Shown here in pieces: positions 6,939 to 14,965 of a stretch of DNA of 35,597 bases. Source of the DNA: Avibacterium volantium_A (GTDB lineage Bacteria; Pseudomonadota; Gammaproteobacteria; Enterobacterales; Pasteurellaceae); contig NZ_JBMMGT010000027.1 in the NCBI RefSeq assembly GCF_049366555.1, forward strand, positions 1 through 35,597. Reading direction: 5' to 3'. The notes beneath the pieces were generated by a model that saw only the letters and a list, made by a program, of their open reading frames with translations, had not been told where the DNA came from and made no database searches. How positions within the stretch are numbered: the stretch's first letter is position 1; the number at the start of each line of letters is the position of its first letter. The translations under genes and the position numbers were made by a program.

Positions 6939-7295
6939 ATGATAGATCGCATTTTTATTGAAGAATTGGTCGTTTTCGCTCAAATTGGCGTGTATGACTG
7001 GGAACAACAAATCAAACAAAAGCTTATTTTTGATATAGAAATGGCGTGGGATTGCCGCCAAGCCGCAGAAAGTGATGATGTGGCATATTGTCTAAATTAC
7101 GCAGAAGTCAGCGAATTTATCATTGACTATGTGCAATCTAAGCCCTTTTTCTTAATTGAGCGCGTGGCTTATGAAGTGGCAGTGCAGCTTGAACAAAAAT
7201 ATGGGCTGAGCTGGTTAAAAATTAAATTAAGTAAACCTAAAGCCGTAGCACAAGCCCGCAATGTGGGGATTATTGTGGAACGCGGCACAAGATGA
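6939..7295 (+). CDS. folB: Dihydroneopterin aldolase FolB
   Basis: 118 residues from the ATG at 6939, which follows AAGGA closely. An upstream TTG at 6927 in the same frame is less likely, because family members begin at MD-IFIE. The enzyme cleaves dihydroneopterin to hydroxymethyl-dihydropterin in folate synthesis. Visible family segments are FIEELVVFAQIGVYDWEQ, LIFDIEMAWD, DDVAYCLNYAEV, and the C-terminal KLSKPKAVAQARNVGIIVERG. The stop overlaps the start of the EamA gene (ATGA), so the two are translationally coupled. Confidence 0.96.
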   Translation: MIDRIFIEELVVFAQIGVYDWEQQIKQKLIFDIEMAWDCRQAAESDDVAYCLNYAEVSEFIIDYVQSKPFFLIERVAYEVAVQLEQKYGLSWLKIKLSKPKAVAQARNVGIIVERGTR

Positions 7296-8185
7296 ACAAA
7301 CAGCATTATGGCTATCTTTGCCTGATTTTAGCCACCTTATTTTGGGGCGGCAATTATATTTTCGGCAAAATACTAAGCCGTGAAGTGGATCCCATTGTGC
7401 TAACTTATCTTCGTTGGTTTCCCGCTGCGGTAATTTTGTTATTGCTGTTTGCTAAACGTGTCATCACTTTTTATCCCACTATTCAAAAAACGTGGAAAAT
7501 TTTGACCGCACTTTCTTTACTCGGCATTGTCATTTTCCCGTTATTTCTTTATCAGGGCTTACAAACCACCACCGCACTTAATGCCAGTATTTATCTTGCG
7601 GTTGTGCCGATTGCGGTATTATTGCTGAATCGTCTTGTTTTCGGGGATAAAATTCGCCCTTTAATGCTCGCAGGGGCAGTGGTGAGTTTCTTCGGTGTAT
7701 TATGTTTATTAAGCCAAGGCGATCCACAAACCTTACTACAGTTTAATGTGAATAAAGGGGATTTATGGGCGATTGGTTCGGCATTGAGCTGGGCGCTGTA
7801 TTGCTGCATTATCCGCCTACGCCCAACAGACTTACCCAACGCCGTGATGCTTACTTTGCTTGTTGCCATTGCAATTCTGTGCTTTAGCCCTGTTTTTCTA
7901 TGGAAAGCCTTAACCGCCAGCGAGCCGATTATGAGCCAAATCTCTACGAGCCATTGGGCAATGATTGGCTATTTGGTTATCGGACCGTCAATTTTATCTT
8001 ACGCCTTTTGGAATTACGGTATAAGCCTCGTGGGCGGTGCGAAAGGTGCGGTTTTCACCAATGTAACGCCGTTATTTGCCGCATTGCTTGGTATTAGCGT
8101 TTTGGGGGAAGCGCTCTATTGGTATCATTTCGCCAGTGGTGCATTGATTGTGCTAGGGTTGCTGATGTGTAATCGGAAAGGATAA
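7292..8185 (+). CDS. EamA/DMT-superfamily permease
   Basis: 297 residues with about ten hydrophobic helices in two homologous halves, the usual architecture of drug/metabolite exporters of the EamA family. The first half opens with LILATLFWGGNYIFGKIL, the classic EamA start with a WGxN motif. The second half has DLWAIGSALSWALYC and ends with a GEAL...HFASGALIVLGLL segment. It is an inner-membrane protein whose substrate cannot be told. It is coupled to folB by a four-base overlap and followed by a strong terminator. Two uptake sequences lie within it, near 7505 and 7570. Confidence 0.9.
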   Translation: MNKQHYGYLCLILATLFWGGNYIFGKILSREVDPIVLTYLRWFPAAVILLLLFAKRVITFYPTIQKTWKILTALSLLGIVIFPLFLYQGLQTTTALNASIYLAVVPIAVLLLNRLVFGDKIRPLMLAGAVVSFFGVLCLLSQGDPQTLLQFNVNKGDLWAIGSALSWALYCCIIRLRPTDLPNAVMLTLLVAIAILCFSPVFLWKALTASEPIMSQISTSHWAMIGYLVIGPSILSYAFWNYGISLVGGAKGAVFTNVTPLFAALLGISVLGEALYWYHFASGALIVLGLLMCNRKG

Positions 8186-8210
8186 CGCAATAAATAAACA
8201 CAAAGAAACA

Positions 8211-8245
8211 AAAAGTGCGGTATTTTTCACCGCACTTTTTTCTTA
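8211..8245. terminator. Bidirectional terminator made of two inverted uptake sequences
   Basis: AAAAGTGCGGT (8211-8221) and ACCGCACTTTT (8229-8239) form an 11-base-pair stem with a short loop and T-runs on both sides. It lies between the convergent EamA gene and ddc. Paired uptake sequences acting as terminators are well known in this family. Confidence 0.88.
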
Positions 8246-8258
8246 CCGTCTAGAAAGA

Positions 8259-9791
8259 TTAATCAATCGCTGGCACATAATTGCCGGCAACGATCGCATC
8301 TTTGATGTTATCAGCGGTTTCCAGCACTTGAGCGAGCAAGGCTTGCACGTTTTCAAGGGTGGCAATTGGGCTAAGGGTGGTCATTTTTAAGGCTTGTACG
8401 CCATTGACTTTCGTTACCCCAATATTAGCTTCACCACGGGCGAACAATTCGTCTGCGATATTTTGATTGAGATTATCAATAAATTCCGCAGGGTAGTTCG
8501 CAGGATTGACACGGAATAACACCGAAGCGAACTGCGGTTCAACTAATAATTCAAGGCCTTCTGTGGCTTTGATGTAATCCGCCACTTCGCGCGTGAGCTT
8601 CACCCCATGGTCGATCATTGAGCCGTAAAGTTCTTCACCAAGTGCTTCTACGGTGAACCATAATTTTAACGCGTCAAAACGGCGTGTGGTTTGCAGTGAT
8701 TTTGCTACCAGGTTTGGCACACCGTGCTCTTCGTCATATTCTGAATTTAGGTAGTCCGCTTTGTAATCAATAAAACGATAATTTTGCGGATCTTTAAGCA
8801 AAAACGCACCGCAAGAAATGCTTTGGAAAAAGTGTTTGTGGAAATCAAGGGTAACAGAATCCGCCTGCTCTAAGCCGTCTAACCAATGGCGATATTCATT
8901 GGAAAGCAACAATGCACCGCCCCACGCGGCATCAACGTGTAACCACGCATCATATTGATCAGCCAATTTACGAATGTCTTTGAGTGGGTCGATTGCCCCT
9001 GCGTCAGTTGTGCCTGCGGTTGCCACAATGCACGCCACTAATTTTCCTTCCGCTTTGAGCTGGGCGAGAATGTCGGCTAGGGCGTTGGTGTCCATTTGTG
9101 CGTTGGAATTACAAGGCACGCTCACCACGGATTGGAATCCCATTCCCATCATCGCCATATTTTTTTGCACGGAAAAGTGTGCATTTTCTGAACATAACAC
9201 TTTTACACGTTGCAAGGCTTCTGCTGGCAAGCCATCTTGCTGTACAGACCATTCTTTGCCTTCCGCATTTTTCCAGTGTTTTGCCACGCAAGCATCACGC
9301 GCCAATAGCACACCCATTAAGTTAGATTGCGTACCGCCAGAGGTAAACACGCCCGCATCACCTGCTGCATAGCCCACTTTTTCACGCAGCCATTCGATCA
9401 GTTGCACTTCCATTAATGAGCCTGCTGGGCTTTGATCCCAAGAGTCCATTGATTGGTTGGTGGCGTTAATAAACACTTCTGCCACTTGGCTTGCCACCAT
9501 GGTTGGGCAATGTAAGTGTGCTAAAGAATGAGGGTGATGCACTTTTAGGCTTTTATTTAAGAATAATTCCGTTAAGCGATCTAAGGATTTTTCTAAGCCA
9601 AAACCTTGTTCAGAAGGCTGAAAAGCAATTTCTTCGCGTAGCTGTTTAATGCTGCCGCCAGTGTACATTTTGTTATTTTTGAGCCAATTTCCTACCGCAC
9701 TTATTGCTGTTGCCATATTTTTTTCATAATCAGCGATAGATTGTGGATCATTGCAAAGAAGGGATTGTTTGTGTTTTGCGAAATCGACCAT
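8259..9791 (-). CDS. ddc: L-2,4-diaminobutyrate decarboxylase
   Basis: 510 residues of the group II PLP-dependent decarboxylase family. The enzyme turns 2,4-diaminobutyrate into 1,3-diaminopropane, a polyamine typical of Haemophilus and Acinetobacter. The substrate end HPHSLAHLHCPT and the SGGTQSNLMG motif are seen near residues 80-160. DAAWGGALL follows, then the PLP lysine in LDFHKHFFQSISCGAFL. It follows dat in the same direction, the known dat-ddc arrangement, but a strong hairpin terminator lies between the two genes. Confidence 0.95.
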   Translation of the reverse strand: MVDFAKHKQSLLCNDPQSIADYEKNMATAISAVGNWLKNNKMYTGGSIKQLREEIAFQPSEQGFGLEKSLDRLTELFLNKSLKVHHPHSLAHLHCPTMVASQVAEVFINATNQSMDSWDQSPAGSLMEVQLIEWLREKVGYAAGDAGVFTSGGTQSNLMGVLLARDACVAKHWKNAEGKEWSVQQDGLPAEALQRVKVLCSENAHFSVQKNMAMMGMGFQSVVSVPCNSNAQMDTNALADILAQLKAEGKLVACIVATAGTTDAGAIDPLKDIRKLADQYDAWLHVDAAWGGALLLSNEYRHWLDGLEQADSVTLDFHKHFFQSISCGAFLLKDPQNYRFIDYKADYLNSEYDEEHGVPNLVAKSLQTTRRFDALKLWFTVEALGEELYGSMIDHGVKLTREVADYIKATEGLELLVEPQFASVLFRVNPANYPAEFIDNLNQNIADELFARGEANIGVTKVNGVQALKMTTLSPIATLENVQALLAQVLETADNIKDAIVAGNYVPAID

Positions 9792-9824
9792 TGAGAATTT
9801 CCTGAAAGATGATTGAGATAAAAA

Positions 9825-9859
9825 TAGCTAAAAGGGGCGTTACACACCCCATTTAGCTA
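9825..9859 (-). terminator. Hairpin terminator between dat and ddc
   Basis: TAGCTAAA / TTTAGCTA outer arms and GGGG / CCCC inner arms, separated by one A-A mismatch, then TTTTT on the minus strand. It would stop or reduce transcription passing from dat into ddc. ddc must then have its own promoter or rely on read-through. Confidence 0.75.
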
Positions 9860-9868
9860 GATCAATAA

Positions 9869-11233
9869 TTAGCCACGCACAGCTTTTAATGCGTCTGCAA
9901 CAGATTGAGCAAAGCGTTTGATTAATTCTTCACTTTCTGCTTGCGTGATGATGAGTGGGCAAAGAATACGCACCACGTTACCGCCACGACCACCACGTTC
10001 TAACAATAACTTATTGTTAAAGCAGGCTTTTTGAATTGCTGCAGCAAGCTCACCATCTGCTGGATAAGCGCCGATGCGATCTTGTGGTTTACGCTCATCA
10101 ACAATCTCAATCCCGATCATTAAACCACGTCCACGCACGTTTCCGATACAAGGATACTGCTGGGCTAATTTCTTCAATTCAGTTTGTAAGAAATCACCGC
10201 GTTCTAAAGCATTTTGTGCCAAGTTTTGCTCACGCATTACTTTTAATGAGGCATAACCTGTCGCCATTGCCATTTGGTTGCCGCGGAATGTGCCTGTGTG
10301 TCCTGCTGGCTGCCACGCATCAAATTCTTTTCGAATAGCTAGCACTGCTAATGGTAAACTTCCACCTACCGCTTTTGACATTACAACGATGTCTGGCTCG
10401 ATACCTGCATATTCAAAGGCAAACATTTTTCCTGAACGGCAGAAACCTGCTTGTACTTCATCAAGGATTAACACAATGCCGTGTTTTTTGGTCACTTCAC
10501 GGATTTTTTGTAACCATTTCACCGGCGCAGTAACCACACCGCCTTCCCCTTGAATGGCTTCAAGGATCACGGCTGCTGGTTTTACCACACCGCTTTCAAC
10601 ATCTTCAATAAAGTTTTCAAAATAATAGGTTAAAGCATCAACACCTGCTTCACCACCTAAGCCTAATGGACAACGATATTCGTGCGGATAAGGCATAAAT
10701 TGCACGCCTGCCATTAAGTTTTGTACCGCGTTTTTTGCGTTTAAGTTGCCTGTCATCGCCAATGAACCGTGGGTCATTCCGTGGTAACCACCAGAGAATG
10801 CGATAACATTACCACGCCCTGTGTAGGTTTTAGCAAGTTTTACCGCTGCTTCTGTGCCATCAGCACCAGAAGGGCCACAGAATTGCAAGCGATACTGATC
10901 TTTCGGGAAGAAAGAAAGCAGTTCTTCGGTAAATGCGTCTTTTAATGGCGTAGTTAAATCTAATGTATGAAGCGGTAGACCACTGCTTAATACGTCTTGA
11001 ATAGCTTGGATCACCGCTGGGTGATTATGTCCAAGGGCTAATGTACCTGCACCAGCTAAGCAATCAAGATATTCATTACCTTCTACGTCTGTTACCCAGC
11101 AGCCTTGTGCTTTTGCGATCGCCAATGGCAATTTGCGTGGATAACTACGCACATTGGATTCCATTTCATTTTGACGAGTAAGGTAATATTCGTTGGTTGC
11201 GTTGTTGATTGGATTTACAGGAGTGTTTGTCAT
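9869..11233 (-). CDS. dat: L-2,4-diaminobutyrate:2-oxoglutarate 4-aminotransferase
   Basis: 454 residues, a class III PLP aminotransferase of full family length. It makes L-2,4-diaminobutyrate from aspartate semialdehyde and glutamate, the first step towards 1,3-diaminopropane. Visible motifs are GCWVTDVEGNEYLDCLAGAG near 45-64, FSGGYHGMTHG, the PLP-phosphate and ring contacts in LILDEVQAGFCRSG, and the Schiff-base lysine in VVMSKAVGGSLPLAVLA. ddc follows in the same direction, and the pair forms a complete pathway. A hairpin-rich leader precedes the start codon. Confidence 0.95.
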   Translation of the reverse strand: MTNTPVNPINNATNEYYLTRQNEMESNVRSYPRKLPLAIAKAQGCWVTDVEGNEYLDCLAGAGTLALGHNHPAVIQAIQDVLSSGLPLHTLDLTTPLKDAFTEELLSFFPKDQYRLQFCGPSGADGTEAAVKLAKTYTGRGNVIAFSGGYHGMTHGSLAMTGNLNAKNAVQNLMAGVQFMPYPHEYRCPLGLGGEAGVDALTYYFENFIEDVESGVVKPAAVILEAIQGEGGVVTAPVKWLQKIREVTKKHGIVLILDEVQAGFCRSGKMFAFEYAGIEPDIVVMSKAVGGSLPLAVLAIRKEFDAWQPAGHTGTFRGNQMAMATGYASLKVMREQNLAQNALERGDFLQTELKKLAQQYPCIGNVRGRGLMIGIEIVDERKPQDRIGAYPADGELAAAIQKACFNNKLLLERGGRGGNVVRILCPLIITQAESEELIKRFAQSVADALKAVRG

Positions 11234-11480
11234 TTTTAATCTATACCTTCGATAAGAGGTTAAAAAAATAAGTCGGGTGCCTTGCGGGATAACGTCATAT
11301 GCGTTATAAGCCTAAGCTTTCTTATTTTTCCAAATAAGATGCCATGGGGCATTTTGACTCGCTACTTATTAAAAAAAGCGTTTCAGCTTTTTTATTTTTT
11401 CCAATTTGGAAAACAGAGGTTCGTAAAGCCGAAGCCTTACAAAAGACGGGATATAGTACCCTTTTTTGCTAGAAAGAAAA
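11234..11480 (-). promoter_or_regulatory. Structured 5' leader of dat, attenuator-like
   Basis: No gene is found here, but the minus strand has several hairpins. In order they are: GGG/CCC at 11448-11461; GTAAGGC-TTCG-GCTTTAC at 11423-11440 (a UUCG tetraloop closed by C-G); the palindrome TTTTCCAA-N-TTGGAAAA at 11397-11413; AAAAAAGC/GCTTTTTT with a six-base loop and T-run at 11371-11393, which looks like a weak terminator; and CTTATTT/AAATAAG at 11321-11338. Ten bases at 11404-11413 are also perfectly complementary to 11326-11335. That pairing excludes two of the local hairpins and encloses the terminator-like one. I recognise no known riboswitch class. Confidence 0.45.
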
Positions 11481-11485
11481 GCGAT

Positions 11486-11505
11486 TTTTACTTATTTAAG
11501 TAAAA
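11486..11505 (-). terminator. Probable terminator downstream of the yhbP-like gene
   Basis: TTTTACTT and AAGTAAAA pair perfectly around a four-base loop, ten bases after the gene's stop. It has few G-C pairs, so it is probably weak. Confidence 0.4.
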
Positions 11506-11515
11506 TAATCAAAAA

Positions 11516-11971
11516 TTACACCGCACTTGCTCTTTGCCAGTAAGTTTTCTGGGCAAAAACGAATTTATTTGACGTGTGTTTGATTTCGTCAAGCTCAATT
11601 TGCCATAAATCCGTGTTCATTAAGCGCGCAAAGGGGTAACGGTCATAATAGCGTTTAAGGGCGGATTTTCGGGTATCTTCATTAAGCAAAATGGCACGTC
11701 CTTTGAATTGCACGCCTTCAATCTCGCTCACTTGATCCGTTTGGGTGGCGATCGTGCCAACCACCAGATCACTTTGTTGCATAATTTGTGCGTGTTGGGT
11801 GGAAAGGGAAGAAAAGAAGATCAAGCTGATATTGCTGTCATCAAGCACATAAAAGCAGTTGGCCGCCCAAAAGCCTTGTGCGCTATGTACGGCAATGCTC
11901 ATCACTGTTTGCTGTTGTAAAAATTGTGCAATGTTATGGGGAAGATTTTTCATCACATCATTTTTTATCAT
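11516..11971 (-). CDS. UPF0306 / YhbP-like protein, FMN-binding split-barrel fold
   Basis: 151 residues related to E. coli YhbP. Shared segments are FWAANCFYVLDD, TQHAQIM, VVGTIATQ, IEGVQFKGRA, and RYPFARLM followed by WQIELDEIKHTSNKFVFAQKTYW. The family belongs to the pyridoxamine-phosphate-oxidase-like split barrels, which bind flavin; its reaction is unknown. The start is uncertain: the ATG at 11971 sits right against the hemY terminator without a clear ribosome site, and the ATG at 11953 (MKNLPHN) is an alternative. It stands alone between two terminators. Confidence 0.82.
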   Translation of the reverse strand: MIKNDVMKNLPHNIAQFLQQQTVMSIAVHSAQGFWAANCFYVLDDSNISLIFFSSLSTQHAQIMQQSDLVVGTIATQTDQVSEIEGVQFKGRAILLNEDTRKSALKRYYDRYPFARLMNTDLWQIELDEIKHTSNKFVFAQKTYWQRASAV

Positions 11972-11978
11972 TAAAGAA

Positions 11979-12001
11979 AATGCCCTGCAAAACAGGGCAT
12001 T
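11979..12001 (-). terminator. Terminator of the hemCDXY operon
   Basis: AATGCCCTG and CAGGGCATT pair perfectly around CAAAA and are followed on the minus strand by TTTCTTT. It lies ten bases after the hemY stop. Confidence 0.88.
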
Positions 12002-12010
12002 AGGTTTACC

Positions 12011-13303
12011 TTAAGCATTTTTGGCTTCTGTTGTTTCCGCTAGTGCGGTGGAATTTTCTGGCGTTTTTTCCTTTTCTTCAGGGGCTAAGTTTTGCACCGA
12101 CATGGCGGATTTCAAACTTTCTTGCTGAAGTTGTTTAGCCAATTCATTTTCACCGTTTTGCTCGAACACATAGGTCGCCATTGTAATATCATTTGGCTCA
12201 AGCTGTGCTTTATTTTCCAGCACTTTCTTGAATGCCTCACTCGCTTTGGCAAATTCACCATTACGCACATACAAATAGCCTAAAGCACGGTTTGTGCAAC
12301 AACAGCCTTGATCTTTACTTTGTTTCGCGCGTTTTTCCATAATTTTCAGCAATTTGCTGTTATCTACTGGTTGAACGCGGGTAATCTGTGTGCAAAGTTG
12401 TTGTGCCAGTGGGTTGTTGTCGTCCACTTTTTTCAAGGCTTCTAAGATCAATTTATAAGCGGTTTCGTGATCATCACTGTCAATTAAACGGCGAATTAAT
12501 CCCACTTTCACATAAAGATCATTTTGACGTTTACGCGGTTGATCGTCCCACCATTTAAGCAAGCCGTCCACGCCTTCTTCATTCATTTTCTCATCAAGTA
12601 AGCCATCTTCAACGCGATGTTGTAAGGTGGTAAATTCTTTGTCGGAATAAAGCCCTGAATTTTCCACTTGATCAAGAATTTTGTCCAAAGCTTCAAAAGC
12701 GTGGGATTTTAAGTAAATCTCAACCGCGAGTTTCAACACTTCTTTATTGCGGTGGGTCATTACTAACAGGCTATCAATGGCACTGCGTGCAGCTGGCAAT
12801 TTATTTTGCTGTAACAAAATTCGCGTGCGAGCAATTTCAACAAGTAGATTATCCGTGCCAGCCAATTCGGTCGCTTTGATAAGGTAACGGTTAGCACTAA
12901 ATTCATCACCACGCTGTTGGGCAGCTTCGGCGGCTTTAATAAAGTTCAACACCGGCTCATCAGAATGTTTGGCGTTCTTACCAATCAATTTCTCGGCTTT
13001 AGAATATTGCCCTTCGTCCATTAGCATCAACCCTTCAAGGGTTTGTTTTTGTGCTTTAAGACGTTTACGGCGGGAGAACCAACCGTAAGTGCTGTTACTT
13101 AAACGGCAGAATTTGGTAATGATCCACTCAATACCGTACACCACCGCCATTGCGATTACAAAGAAAATCACAAGAGTGGTGATGGACATTTCAATGCTGT
13201 ATGTGCTGGTTTCTATTAGCACATAACCTTGTTTGCCCGATAAATAAGGGCCTGCGATTAAGCCGGCAAGTAACACCAGCATTAAAAATAGGGTTCTAAA
13301 CAT
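12011..13303 (-). CDS. hemY: HemY, inner-membrane TPR protein of the haem operon
   Basis: 430 residues. Two hydrophobic helices (about 1-20 and 40-62) anchor the N-terminus, and the rest is helical TPR-like repeats, for example GQYSKAEKLIGKNA, YLYVRNGEFAKASEAFKKVLE. The gammaproteobacterial HemY is not the protoporphyrinogen oxidase of the same name in Gram-positives; it is linked to late tetrapyrrole synthesis, but no enzymatic role is proven. It lies 11 bases after hemX and closes the operon. The last 30 residues are a charged, low-complexity tail. Confidence 0.94.
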   Translation of the reverse strand: MFRTLFLMLVLLAGLIAGPYLSGKQGYVLIETSTYSIEMSITTLVIFFVIAMAVVYGIEWIITKFCRLSNSTYGWFSRRKRLKAQKQTLEGLMLMDEGQYSKAEKLIGKNAKHSDEPVLNFIKAAEAAQQRGDEFSANRYLIKATELAGTDNLLVEIARTRILLQQNKLPAARSAIDSLLVMTHRNKEVLKLAVEIYLKSHAFEALDKILDQVENSGLYSDKEFTTLQHRVEDGLLDEKMNEEGVDGLLKWWDDQPRKRQNDLYVKVGLIRRLIDSDDHETAYKLILEALKKVDDNNPLAQQLCTQITRVQPVDNSKLLKIMEKRAKQSKDQGCCCTNRALGYLYVRNGEFAKASEAFKKVLENKAQLEPNDITMATYVFEQNGENELAKQLQQESLKSAMSVQNLAPEEKEKTPENSTALAETTEAKNA

Positions 13304-13314
13304 TGCTATTTCCT

Positions 13315-14946
13315 CTACTGTTGTGTTTGCTCAGATTTGTCAGAATTTTCTACCGCACTTTTATTTTCTGCATCAGATTGTTTTTCTGTATCAGCTTGAT
13401 TTTCGCTCGGCTTTTCACTTTGGCTTTCATCATTTTGCGCTGCGTTGTTTTCAGCTTTGTCCGCTACTGGTTGTTCTACTGGAGCGGCTTTCGCTTCTTG
13501 TGCCGTTTCTTTAGCCACATCTTTATCTACGGAAATCTCAATTTTTTGCACTTCTTGTGACGGTTTATTAAGCAGTTTATCTAGCATATTTAAGCTGCTA
13601 AGTTGGGTTGGCACATCGACATAAATAGATTGTTCCGCCAGTTCGTCCACTTCATTTAAGAAAGTTTTTGCTACTTCCGTGTTGGTATCAAAATAACTTC
13701 TCACCCAAGATGCCACGGTTTCTAAAGATTGTTTATACAAATCATTTTGCTGACGTGGCACCGCCATAATGGCTAGCTGTAAGCGTAAACGAATGTTTTC
13801 ACGCAAATAAATATCTTGATTTGGTGCAAGTAAGGCTTTGCTTTCGGCATTTTTTGGTGTAACACGAATAAAATGATTTAAGAAAGAGGTCGCACTTTTC
13901 TCCGCATTTTCTTTCCAATCTTCCCAAGAACCACTTAATTTTTCGTTAGCGGGATTTGGATCATCAAAATTCACGTTTAGCACGGTGAGTTCGTCCACGT
14001 TATTTGCCAGCTGAGAAAGGCGTTGCATAATGGCGTTTTGATCGATATTGTTCACCGACAATAGCTGTTTTAAATCTGCATTAATGGCGCTACGCACTTG
14101 CATCGCACGCGGATCAGATACCTTACTTAAGGTTTCATCAGCCACTTTTAATAGCGAAACCGCGGTATCCACATCATTATCTAGCACTAATTTGCGTAAC
14201 GCATTGTTTAATAAGAAATCTGCTTCAGAAAGCAACCAATCATTCGGCTGTGCCGTTTTCTGTGCATTACTTAAATTCTTAACTTGATTTTGTAATGAAG
14301 TGATTTGTTGATCCTTGATTTCCACCATTTTTTCTAACGCCGTTAATTTATCGTTGGTAGATTGGCTAGTTTGGGCAAGCTGTGCAATTTTTGCTTGATC
14401 TTGTTTTAATGCGGCTAAATCGCTATCCATTAAGCCCTGTACGTTGGTTGGCACAGCGCGTTGTTCTAGGGCGGTTAATCGGCCTTGCACTTTGGTTAAA
14501 TGCTGCTCAGCAAAATAATAGCCTGCGCCACCTAAACCTAACGCCACTAATAAGGCTAAAATCGCCACACCCGTACCGCCTTTTTTAACGATGACGGTTT
14601 GTGGCTCAGCAGCCGATTGGTCTGCTTCTGTTTCAGAGGATTTCGCTTGTTGCGATAATTCATCGCGTTCTTGAGTTTGCTCTTTTTCTTTCATTGTTGT
14701 TTGCTCTTCCGTTACTTGGGCTTGATTTGAATCGGTGTCCTGCTGCGCTTCCAGCTCATTTTGTTCTGTGCTTTGGGGATTCACTTCGCTTTCTTGGTTT
14801 GCTTGCTGTTGGCTGGTTTGAACAGTAGGTTCTTGTTCTACTTCTTTTCCTACTTCGTGTTGTTCTACTTCTTGCTGTACGGGCTGTACGGACGAGGTTT
14901 CCGTTAAACGATTTTTCCCCATTTTTTTGCCGTGATGTTTAGCCAT
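13315..14946 (-). CDS. hemX: HemX, membrane-anchored protein of the haem operon
   Basis: 543 residues, longer than the roughly 390 of E. coli HemX, because of two low-complexity ends. The N-terminal 120 residues are rich in Glu, Gln and Ser. One transmembrane helix follows (VAILALLVALGLGGAGYYFA), then a coiled-coil stretch (ALEQRA to LQNQVKNLSNAQK) and the conserved HemX domain with NDWLLSEADFLLNNALRKLVLDNDVDTA split over residues 230-260. The last 80 residues are again Glu/Lys/Gln/Ala-rich. Older annotations call it a uroporphyrinogen methyltransferase, but it has no SAM-binding methylase domain. It is co-transcribed with hemD and hemY. Confidence 0.94.
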   Translation of the reverse strand: MAKHHGKKMGKNRLTETSSVQPVQQEVEQHEVGKEVEQEPTVQTSQQQANQESEVNPQSTEQNELEAQQDTDSNQAQVTEEQTTMKEKEQTQERDELSQQAKSSETEADQSAAEPQTVIVKKGGTGVAILALLVALGLGGAGYYFAEQHLTKVQGRLTALEQRAVPTNVQGLMDSDLAALKQDQAKIAQLAQTSQSTNDKLTALEKMVEIKDQQITSLQNQVKNLSNAQKTAQPNDWLLSEADFLLNNALRKLVLDNDVDTAVSLLKVADETLSKVSDPRAMQVRSAINADLKQLLSVNNIDQNAIMQRLSQLANNVDELTVLNVNFDDPNPANEKLSGSWEDWKENAEKSATSFLNHFIRVTPKNAESKALLAPNQDIYLRENIRLRLQLAIMAVPRQQNDLYKQSLETVASWVRSYFDTNTEVAKTFLNEVDELAEQSIYVDVPTQLSSLNMLDKLLNKPSQEVQKIEISVDKDVAKETAQEAKAAPVEQPVADKAENNAAQNDESQSEKPSENQADTEKQSDAENKSAVENSDKSEQTQQ

Positions 14947-14965
14947 AATTTATTCCTTATGCTGA

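Noticed and set aside
7900..8097. Plus-strand frame within the EamA permease gene
   Set aside because: It is an out-of-frame shadow of the membrane protein.
8974..9372. Long open frames opposite ddc, and similar ones opposite dat
   Set aside because: Both lie inside clearly coding genes and have no ribosome site or family resemblance.
11415..11440. Plus-strand AGAGGTTCG and GCCGAAGCC segments that recall the lysine riboswitch
   Set aside because: The orientation is wrong (no plus-strand gene follows) and the other conserved blocks of that riboswitch are absent.
13303..13560. Open frame opposite hemX rich in Phe, Leu and Arg
   Set aside because: It is the antisense of the Glu/Gln/Lys-rich tail of HemX, which gives hydrophobic codons by chance.
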